This document shows, in pieces, positions 1 through 4,630 of a DNA stretch of 5,765 nucleotides (positions are counted from its first letter, which is position 1; each line of letters opens with the position of its first letter). The DNA comes from Endomicrobium sp. (GTDB lineage Bacteria > Elusimicrobiota > Endomicrobiia > Endomicrobiales > Endomicrobiaceae), in the NCBI GenBank assembly GCA_031273885.1, contig JAISRA010000143.1, positions 1 through 5,765 of the forward strand, given 5' to 3'. A program made the translations under genes and the position numbers. The notes beneath the pieces were generated by a model, which was given only the letters and a program-made list of their open reading frames with translations, did not search any database and was not told the DNA's origin.

Positions 1-43
1 TGATCAATATTCAATATTTTGTGTTAAGATTTTTTGCTTGAAA

Positions 44-116
44 TGCTCTCAACGAGATTTGAACTCGTGTCGCAGGATTGAAAATCCTGTGTCCTAGACC
101 CCTAGACGATGAGAGC
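44..116 (-). tRNA. trnE: tRNA-Glu (anticodon UUC)
   Basis: Reads GAA/GAG glutamate codons. On the minus strand the sequence folds into a full cloverleaf. The 7-bp acceptor stem GCTCTCA/TGAGAGC is perfectly paired, the D arm is of the Glu type (GTCT...GGAC), and the anticodon stem CAGGA/TCCTG closes the loop TTTTCAA with anticodon TTC at 80-82. The T stem is ACGAG/CTCGT with loop TTCAAAT. The discriminator base is A (position 44). The genomic sequence that follows is TTT, so CCA must be added after transcription. It lies 4 nt downstream of tRNA-Lys and is probably co-transcribed with it. No convincing terminator is visible between 44 and the window end at 1. Confidence 0.97.
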
Positions 117-120
117 AAAG

Positions 121-193
121 TGAGCCCGGTGCGGCTCGAACGCACGACAACCTCATTAAAAGTGAGGTGCTCTACCAGCTGAGCTACGGGCCC
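121..193 (-). tRNA. trnK: tRNA-Lys (anticodon UUU)
   Basis: Reads AAA/AAG lysine codons. The minus strand gives a complete cloverleaf. The acceptor stem GGGCCCG/CGGGCTC has one G-T pair, the D stem is GCTC/GAGC, and the anticodon stem CCTCA/TGAGG closes the loop CTTTTAA with anticodon TTT at 158-160. The variable loop is TTGTC and the T stem GTGCG/CGCAC closes TTCGAGC. The discriminator is A (121). CCA is not encoded, since the next bases are CTTT. It is first in a two-tRNA unit with tRNA-Glu, separated by only 4 nt (117-120), so a shared precursor is likely. It is much more GC-rich than its surroundings, as expected for a structured RNA in an AT-rich genome. Confidence 0.97.
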
Positions 194-276
194 TTATGAC
201 CTTATAATTGAAATTGAAAGAAATTACTAATAAATTAATGAACTAACGAACGGATATCAGCCACTCACCGACCCGC

Positions 277-300
277 AAAAAGGTAGCATAAATCTCTACC
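277..300 (-). terminator. Candidate rho-independent terminator after ribH
   Basis: On the minus strand GGTAG (296-300) and CTACC (282-286) can pair around a 9-nt loop, followed at once by five T residues (277-281). It starts 22 nt past the ribH stop, where the rib transcript should end. The stem is only 5 bp, so it is weak, and the same bases overlap a promoter-like sequence. Confidence 0.4.
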
Positions 301-309
301 ACATGTCAA
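280..309 (-). promoter_or_regulatory. Possible promoter for the tRNA-Lys/tRNA-Glu unit
   Basis: On the minus strand a perfect -35 hexamer TTGACA (304-309) is followed after 18 nt by TACCTT (280-285), a poor but possible -10 keeping the key A2 and T6 positions. Transcription would start near 272, about 80 nt before tRNA-Lys. The -35 match is good and the -10 is weak. The site overlaps the putative ribH terminator, so one of the two readings may be wrong. Confidence 0.3.
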
Positions 310-321
310 GCGAGCCAAAAC

Positions 322-783
322 CTAAATTATTGAATAAAGATTTACCATCTCTATCGCACTCATAGCTGCATCGGAACCTTTATTACCTACTTTTGTTCCA
401 GCTCTTTCAATAGCTTGCTCTATAGAATCTGTCGTTAACACACCAAAAATTATAGGGATTTTTGCTTCAAGACCTACATATGCAACACCTTTTGAAACTT
501 CAGCAGAAATATAGTCAAAATGTGGCGTAGCTCCTTTTATAACACAACCTAAACAAATTACTCCGTCGACTTTGTTACTTTCTGCAATTTTTTTTGCAAC
601 TATAGGAATTTCAAAAGCTCCGGGTACCCAATAAACGAAAATATTTTCATCAGCAACTGCATGTCTTTTTAGTATGTCTTCCGCACCGCTTATAAGTTTA
701 CTTGTTATAAATTCATTAAATCTTGAGACTACTATTGCAAATTTTTTGCCTTCTGCATTCAAATGCCCACTGATAATTTTCAT
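322..783 (-). CDS. ribH: 6,7-dimethyl-8-ribityllumazine synthase
   Basis: Cytoplasmic enzyme for the penultimate step: it condenses 5-amino-6-ribitylaminouracil with 3,4-dihydroxy-2-butanone 4-phosphate to give lumazine. Family members form pentamers or 60-mer capsids. The 153-residue product matches the family's usual length of about 154. Visible motifs are RFN (21-23), WVPGAFEIP (52-60), GATPHFDY (84-91) with the catalytic-type His88, FGVLTT (113-118), and [12 protein letters not shown] (125-136) with Arg127, all at the same positions as in Bacillus RibH from memory. The start was set at the ATG at 783 because GGAG lies exactly 6 nt before it and the protein then begins MKIISG, like MNIIQG in Bacillus. 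An in-frame ATG at 795 overlaps that Shine-Dalgarno sequence and would add four residues. The stop is TAG at 322-324. It is the last gene of the rib operon, separated from ribBA by 121 nt with no clear promoter of its own. Confidence 0.97.
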   Translation of the reverse strand: MKIISGHLNAEGKKFAIVVSRFNEFITSKLISGAEDILKRHAVADENIFVYWVPGAFEIPIVAKKIAESNKVDGVICLGCVIKGATPHFDYISAEVSKGVAYVGLEAKIPIIFGVLTTDSIEQAIERAGTKVGNKGSDAAMSAIEMVNLYSII

Positions 784-789
784 TTTCTT

Positions 790-793
790 CTCC
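790..793 (-). promoter_or_regulatory. ribH Shine-Dalgarno site deciding its start
   Basis: GGAG on the minus strand lies 6 nt (AAGAAA) before the ATG at 783. It overlaps the last base of the alternative ATG at 795, which itself has only AT-rich sequence upstream. This favours the 783 start. Confidence 0.75.
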
Positions 794-904
794 ATTTTTA
801 CGTATTTTCATTACTACAAAAACAAAAGAAACTACTTTAACATTTAAAGACAACCCCTTACACTAGAAACTGCCTACGCACAGACACCAATAAACAAATA
901 ACTT

Positions 905-2149
905 TTAAACTGCATGTAATATATGTCCCATCTTTTCTTTCTTAGTCTTTAAATATCTTTTGTTAGATTTAGTAGGATTAATTTCTATAGGAATTCTTTT
1001 CGATATCTTAAAACCATATCCGCTAAGTCCTGCTATTTTCCCAGGATTATTAGTCATAAGATTAATACTCTTTACACCTAATTCAAACAATATCTGTGCT
1101 CCTATCCTATAATCTCTTAAATCTAAAGGAAATCCAAGCGCCACATTAGCCTCAGCTGTATCCATACCTTCTTCCTGTAAATGATACGCTTTCAACTTAT
1201 TTACAAGACCTATGCCTCTGCCTTCTTGATGCATATACAAAACTATACCTTGCCCCTCTTTTTCAATAGCTTTTAAAGCTACCTCAAGCTGCTCGCCACA
1301 ATCACATCTTAGGGAGTGAAATATATCACCGGTTTCGCATGAAGAGTGCACTCTCACCAAAATATTTTCTTTACCTTTCACACTACCCTTCACAATAACA
1401 AGATGTGAATCTATAGTAACCATATCCTCAAACAGACTTAGTTTAAATTCTCCAAATTTTGTCGGAAAATCGATACTTACAATTTTCTTTACAAGTTTTT
1501 CTGTCCAACGCCTATAATTTATAAGCTCTTCTATTGTTACAATTTGTAATTTATGTTTTCTTGAAAATCTAATTAAATCTGGCATTCTAGCCATTGTTCC
1601 GTCATTGTTCATTATTTCGCATATCACACCGGCAGGATAAACCCCTGCAAGCTCAGCCAAATCAACAGCAGCCTCTGTATGACCTGTTCTAACTAAAACA
1701 CCACCATCCTTGCATCTTAACGGAAATATATGACCAGGCCTTGCAAAATCTTGCGATTTCGCAGTTTTATCAATCAACTTTCTTATAGTTACAGACCTGT
1801 CATAGGCTGATATACCCGTTGTAGTACCTATTTTATAATCTACAGATACTGTAAAAGAACAACCTTTTTTTTCCATCGGGCCATCAACCACCATATCGTC
1901 TATTTCAAGCTCTTCAAGTCTTTTATGTTTCATCGGTACACAAATAAGACCTCTTGCATACTTTGTCATGAAATTTATATTTTCAGGGGAAGATTTTTCA
2001 GCAGCAAAAACTAAATCACCTTCGTTTTCCCTGTCGGGGGCATCGACAACAATAACCATTTTTCCAGCCTTAATATCTTTTATCGCTTTTTCTACCGATA
2101 TGAAAATTTTATCTTGTTTTTTTGTATTTCTCATATTAAATAAAACCAT
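905..2149 (-). CDS. ribBA: Bifunctional DHBP synthase / GTP cyclohydrolase II
   Basis: A fusion enzyme feeding both branches of riboflavin synthesis. The N-terminal RibB part (about 18-215) converts ribulose 5-phosphate to 3,4-dihydroxy-2-butanone 4-phosphate plus formate. The C-terminal RibA part (about 220-414) opens GTP to the diamino-pyrimidinone phosphate. RibB motifs seen: DRENEGD (39-45), RGLICVPM (66-73), TTGISAYDR (110-118), ARPGH (136-140), GHTEA (156-160) and Glu178. RibA motifs seen: the zinc cysteines 271, 282 and 284 in HSSCETGD...RCDCG, then YMHQEGRGIGL (305-315) and NNPGK. Both halves look catalytically complete, and 414 residues is near the usual length of about 400. The common GCH2 signature is HSECLTGD, so Ser and Glu flanking the first zinc Cys are mild deviations. 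The start at 2149 overlaps the end of ribE by 14 nt, implying translational coupling. A second ATG at 2134, just past the ribE stop, is possible (409 residues). Neither has a strong Shine-Dalgarno. Confidence 0.97.
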   Translation of the reverse strand: MVLFNMRNTKKQDKIFISVEKAIKDIKAGKMVIVVDAPDRENEGDLVFAAEKSSPENINFMTKYARGLICVPMKHKRLEELEIDDMVVDGPMEKKGCSFTVSVDYKIGTTTGISAYDRSVTIRKLIDKTAKSQDFARPGHIFPLRCKDGGVLVRTGHTEAAVDLAELAGVYPAGVICEIMNNDGTMARMPDLIRFSRKHKLQIVTIEELINYRRWTEKLVKKIVSIDFPTKFGEFKLSLFEDMVTIDSHLVIVKGSVKGKENILVRVHSSCETGDIFHSLRCDCGEQLEVALKAIEKEGQGIVLYMHQEGRGIGLVNKLKAYHLQEEGMDTAEANVALGFPLDLRDYRIGAQILFELGVKSINLMTNNPGKIAGLSGYGFKISKRIPIEINPTKSNKRYLKTKKEKMGHILHAV

Positions 2150-2753
2150 TCTCTTTTAGCATTTCAAGCGAAATACTATTCGTTTTTTTATTGATAGTTT
2201 TCTCTATATATTTAGCAAGAATGTCCGTTTCAATATTTACTTCATCATCGACCTTTTTAAATTGCATAGTCGTACTATTAAAAGTTTCAGGGATGACAAA
2301 AATTTCAAAACCTAAATTTGATAAAGACGAAATTGTTAAACTCACACCATCAACTGCAATAGAACCTTTCTTAACACAATAATCTGATATTTTTTCTTCA
2401 CATAAAAAAATCATCCGATAGAATTCATTAAGTTTTTCTATTTTTTTTATTTTAGCCTTACCGTCAACATGCCCGCTTATTATATGACCGCCTATATGCG
2501 AAGATAATCTAAGAGCACGTTCCAAATTGACTTTTGAATTCTGCTTTAATCTTGAAAGTACTGTAATCCTATCTGTATTTGGGCTATAGTCGGCAACAAA
2601 ATTATCTTCGTTTACAACAATAGCTGTCAGACACACACCGTTAACGGCAATACTGTCGCCTTTAGCAATATCGGCAAGTTTTGTTTCAACTACAATTTGT
2701 GAAGAAAAAATATTTTTAACTATTCCTATATCTTCAATTAATCCTGTAAACAT
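2136..2753 (-). CDS. ribE: Riboflavin synthase, alpha chain
   Basis: Catalyses the last step, dismutation of two lumazine molecules to riboflavin and a pyrimidine that returns to RibH. It acts as a cytoplasmic trimer, and in Bacillus relatives sits inside the RibH capsid. The 205 residues contain two tandem lumazine-binding barrels, about 1-97 and 98-195. Visible motifs are the family-defining N-terminus MFTGLIE, NGVCLTA (38-44) in the first barrel, GGHIISGHVDG at the junction, DGVSLTI in the second, and IPETFNSTT near the C-terminus. In the first barrel the usual PETL-type motif reads PNTD (58-61), so Glu is replaced by Asn. The second copy keeps PET. Start: the ATG at 2753 has AGGA (2761-2764) 7 nt upstream. 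It follows ribD after 107 nt and overlaps ribBA by 14 nt. The symbol follows Bacillus usage; the same protein is called RibC in some species. Confidence 0.96.
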   Translation of the reverse strand: MFTGLIEDIGIVKNIFSSQIVVETKLADIAKGDSIAVNGVCLTAIVVNEDNFVADYSPNTDRITVLSRLKQNSKVNLERALRLSSHIGGHIISGHVDGKAKIKKIEKLNEFYRMIFLCEEKISDYCVKKGSIAVDGVSLTISSLSNLGFEIFVIPETFNSTTMQFKKVDDEVNIETDILAKYIEKTINKKTNSISLEMLKENGFI

Positions 2754-2760
2754 TCCCTAT

Positions 2761-2764
2761 TCCT
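2761..2764 (-). promoter_or_regulatory. ribE ribosome-binding site
   Basis: AGGA on the minus strand, 7 nt before the ribE ATG at 2753. It is a clearer Shine-Dalgarno than that of ribD or ribBA and fixes the start so that the protein begins with the conserved MFTGLIE. Confidence 0.7.
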
Positions 2765-2849
2765 GGTTCTTTTTTAAATTTACCGAAGTCCTTTAAAGTT
2801 TTCAATTTCTCGTACCAACAAACTAAAATTCAATTTAGACACATACTTG

Positions 2850-2868
2850 TTATAGCATTATTATAGCA
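2850..2868. repeat. 8-bp direct repeat spanning the ribD stop
   Basis: TTATAGCA occurs at 2850-2857 and again at 2861-2868, separated by TTA. The second copy contains the ribD stop codon (TAA on the minus strand, 2861-2863). It may be a small tandem duplication at the end of ribD or chance in AT-rich DNA. Confidence 0.5.
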
Positions 2869-3988
2869 ACGACTTAACAGTAGATTCCATTTCAAGCAAT
2901 AGATGACGGGATGACGGATATGCTTTGTCAATTTGACCCGTTATAAGAAAATCAGAGGCAATTTTTTTTATCCCCATATTTTTCACCCGCAATGACTCTG
3001 AAATTCGCTTAACTCCATTTCCGCCAACAACAGAAATTGAAGTCTTCCCACCTATTATTCTTGGAGCAACAAAAAAATATATATCATCTACAACATTTGA
3101 AAATAAAGCTGATGCAATTATTTCGCTCCCTCCTTCTATTAAAATTCTTTTTATTGAGAAAGAATTTAATTTTTTCACTATAATACTAAAATCTTTTTTA
3201 GCTGCGTTAATATCGACTGGTGCTAAGATTATTCCTTCCTTACCCAAATATTTTGGTATATCTGTAATGTTTAAATCATAAATAACAACAGTAGGAACGC
3301 TACTGTCAAACAAATTATGTAATCTGGGAAGCTTCAAATTTGAATCTATGACAACTCTCACGGGATTTTTTAATTTCTTTGAATGTACTGTAAGAAAAGG
3401 ATTATCTTTTAGAGCTGTATTTGCTCCTACAAGAACTGCATCATATAAAGATCTCATTTTATATACTACTTTTCTTGATTTTTTTGAAGTTATCCATTTT
3501 GAATCATACTCATAAGTTGCAATTTTGCCATCTAGTGTCATTGCCGCTTTAACTGAAACTTTTGGTTTACTTTCCAAATATTTTAAATAGTCTTTCATCA
3601 AAATCTCTGTCTGTCCCTTTAACAAACCACTATAAATTTCTACTCCATTTTTTTCTAAAATTTCTTTACTACCTAAAACATTTTTATCATGAACTGCATA
3701 ATAAACTCTTTTTATACCAGCCTTAATAATTGCAAGTGTGCATGGAGGTCTTTTACCATAACTATTACACGGCTCAAGCGTAACATACAAATCTGAACCT
3801 ATAGCACTTCTGCCTGCATCTGTAAGAGCATTTATCTCTGCATGTTCCCCACCGAAATATTTATGCCAGCCCTTGCCTATAACTTTATTACCTTTCACAA
3901 TTACACAACCCACCAAAGGATTAGTATAGACTCTCCCTTTACCTTTCTTAGCCAAATCAATTGCAATTTTCATATATTTACTATTCAT
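2861..3988 (-). CDS. ribD: Bifunctional riboflavin deaminase-reductase
   Basis: Two consecutive cytoplasmic steps: deamination of the GTP cyclohydrolase II product, then NADPH reduction of its ribose to the ribityl chain. The N-terminal cytidine-deaminase-like domain (about 1-145) has the zinc/proton set HAE (His49, Glu51) and PCxxxxxxxxPC (Cys74, Cys83), plus Asn23, His42 and Lys79. The reductase domain (about 146-353) shows KAAMTLDGKIA, SKWIT, VGANTALKDNP, LIEGGSE and APRIIGG. It has 375 residues. Two oddities: the usual C-S-H-Y-G stretch is C-N-S-Y-G, so position 76 is Ser and not His; and a 22-residue tail follows the normal end at TGQI, encoded by repeat-like DNA at 2881-2918. Start: the ATG at 3988 gives MNSKYMKIAIDLA, aligning with the E. 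coli and Bacillus N-termini; the frame also opens at a TTG at 4006, which is unlikely. The Shine-Dalgarno (TAGAG) is weak. First gene of the operon. Confidence 0.96.
   Translation of the reverse strand: MNSKYMKIAIDLAKKGKGRVYTNPLVGCVIVKGNKVIGKGWHKYFGGEHAEINALTDAGRSAIGSDLYVTLEPCNSYGKRPPCTLAIIKAGIKRVYYAVHDKNVLGSKEILEKNGVEIYSGLLKGQTEILMKDYLKYLESKPKVSVKAAMTLDGKIATYEYDSKWITSKKSRKVVYKMRSLYDAVLVGANTALKDNPFLTVHSKKLKNPVRVVIDSNLKLPRLHNLFDSSVPTVVIYDLNITDIPKYLGKEGIILAPVDINAAKKDFSIIVKKLNSFSIKRILIEGGSEIIASALFSNVVDDIYFFVAPRIIGGKTSISVVGGNGVKRISESLRVKNMGIKKIASDFLITGQIDKAYPSSRHLLLEMESTVKSLL
2881..2918. repeat. Dispersed-palindrome-like segment in the 3' end of ribD
   Basis: On the minus strand the segment begins CCGTCATCCCGTCATC and ends GGAATCTACTG. 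This resembles the ends of the small dispersed palindromic elements found in many genomes (such as those of Rickettsia and Wolbachia), which typically run from CGTCATCCC or CGTCATTCCC to GGGAATC or GGGATCTA. It contains an exact tandem GATGACGG duplication on the plus strand (2902-2909 and 2910-2917). It encodes most of the RibD tail that lies beyond the conserved reductase fold. Internal pairing is poor, so if it is such an element it has degenerated. The identification rests on resemblance only. Confidence 0.35.
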
Positions 3989-4008
3989 AAAAACTCTACA
4001 CAACAAAA

Positions 4009-4043
4009 CAAAAATATTTTTGTGGTTTTTATATAAACCACAA
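4009..4043 (-). promoter_or_regulatory. Hairpin and palindrome in the ribD leader
   Basis: A 9-bp inverted repeat, TTGTGGTTT (4020-4028) and AAACCACAA (4035-4043), encloses the 6-nt loop TTATAT. It partly overlaps a perfect 14-nt palindrome CAAAAATATTTTTG (4009-4022). In the rib direction the stem is followed by T-rich sequence, so it could act as an attenuator or terminator in the leader, or as an operator. The loop region also offers a TATATA -10 (4030-4035), but there is no good -35 at the right distance. It sits 21-55 nt before the ribD start. Confidence 0.4.
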
Positions 4044-4268
4044 CTACATCACCCTATATCCAACCAACTTCCAGCGTTTTAGCATTGTTTCTGTCATTGC
4101 CAGATTCTTATGGATTCAATTCACATTTTTATTACACGAAAGCTCAAACTCACAAAGGCTTGCAATCTTTATCTTAGCTCCCGTCCTGTAAGAAATAAGA
4201 AGTTTTTTGAGAAGTCATTTTCACCAAAGAAAAAGAGTTTTATTTTTATTCCTACTACAGTATTTTAT
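4044..4268. other. Non-coding leader between a decayed gene and ribD
   Basis: About 225 bp with no convincing reading frame on either strand. The conserved FMN riboswitch (RFN) blocks, namely the GGGGCAGGGTGAAATTCCC-type 5' part, GGCGGT and GCCCGCGA, are not present on the minus strand. The only echo is AGGGTGA at 4049-4055. The region also contains the repeat-like segment at 4091-4119. A rib promoter could lie here but no good -35/-10 pair was seen. Confidence 0.5.
4091..4119. repeat. Possible second degenerate dispersed-repeat copy
   Basis: The plus strand reads CTGTCATTGCC at one end and GGATTCAA at the other, the same general skeleton (GTCAT...GGA.TC) as the segment at 2881-2918 but on the opposite strand. 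Together the two would flank ribD in inverted orientation. There is no strong internal stem, and similarity is limited to the ends, so this is tentative. Confidence 0.2.
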
Positions 4269-4539
4269 TTATTTTTTAATAGGTCTGTCAACAATGATTA
4301 AGAAGACATCTAAAACCAATATTTTAATTTCCATATTATTTCTTCTCAATAATACTTTTTTCTTTTCTTCAATTGCTTTCTTTACTTCCCTTTTAGCTGA
4401 TTTTTTACGGTTCTGCTTCTCTATAAACAACCTTTTCATCTTAGTTTTAAATTTTACTTTGCCAATTCCATTTCTACTTTAGCTTTAGCAACCACTATCT
4501 TTATTTTCACATTGACAATTTTTTATATTTTCTCTCCTA
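4269..4539 (-). pseudogene. Decayed small lysine-rich protein gene
   Basis: A strong Shine-Dalgarno, AGGAG (4534-4538), is followed 7 nt later by ATA where an ATG would be expected (4524-4526). Coding-like sequence continues in shifted frames. From 4510 one frame gives 18 residues (KIKIVVAKAKVEMELAK) to a TAA at 4454. The overlapping next frame continues as KVKFKTKMKRLF and later AKREVKKAIEEKKKVLLRR to a stop at 4269-4271, with an internal ATG at 4439. Joined, this makes about 75-80 residues, rich in Lys and Glu and probably helical or coiled-coil. I do not recognise the family. The lost start and a frameshift point to a recently broken gene. The 56-codon piece from 4439 could still be read on its own, but nothing supports that. 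A plus-strand open frame here is the antisense shadow of the Lys/Glu run. Confidence 0.45.
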
Positions 4540-4579
4540 TTATCTTTATGATAGTGTTTTTGACATAAAATAACTATTC

Positions 4580-4616
4580 AAAATAAAAACTTATATATAA
4601 TCTTTCTTATATATAA
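4580..4616 (-). terminator. AT-only terminator-like hairpin after the large pseudogene
   Basis: Two copies of the self-complementary 10-mer TTATATATAA (4591-4600 and 4607-4616), 6 nt apart, can form a 10-bp stem. On the minus strand they are followed by GTTTTTATTTT (4580-4590). It lies 15 nt after the last in-frame stop (4631-4633) of the pseudogene upstream, where a terminator would be expected. With no G-C pairs the hairpin would be weak. Confidence 0.4.
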
Positions 4617-4630
4617 AATATTATGTCTCA

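Noticed and set aside
1..43. AATATT-rich inverted sequence after tRNA-Glu as a terminator.
   Set aside because: There is no stable stem with a following T-run in the tRNA direction.
784..795. ATG at 795 as the ribH start.
   Set aside because: It overlaps the GGAG that serves the ATG at 783, and the longer protein would extend past the family's normal N-terminus.
1968..2382. Plus-strand open frames of 63 codons inside ribBA and ribE.
   Set aside because: They are shadows on the opposite strand of well-conserved genes, with no family resemblance.
3989..4006. TTG start at 4006 for ribD, adding six residues.
   Set aside because: The ATG at 3988 aligns with the N-termini of known RibD proteins, and the extra residues lie in AT-rich leader sequence with no ribosome-binding site.
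3842..4036. Plus-strand open frame of 64 codons across the ribD start.
   Set aside because: It is antisense to the conserved deaminase domain and ends in the AT-rich leader. No homology is recognisable.
4047..4055. AGGGTGATG on the minus strand as a remnant of the FMN riboswitch.
   Set aside because: It matches only seven bases of one RFN block, and none of the other conserved blocks or helices are nearby. Chance is a sufficient explanation.
4110..4482. Two overlapping plus-strand open frames rich in Phe/Leu/Ser, which look like a small membrane protein.
   Set aside because: They are mostly the complement of the Lys/Glu-rich minus-strand pseudogene and AT-rich leader. Phe/Leu/Ser runs are what antisense AAA/GAA codons give. 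No ribosome-binding site supports them.
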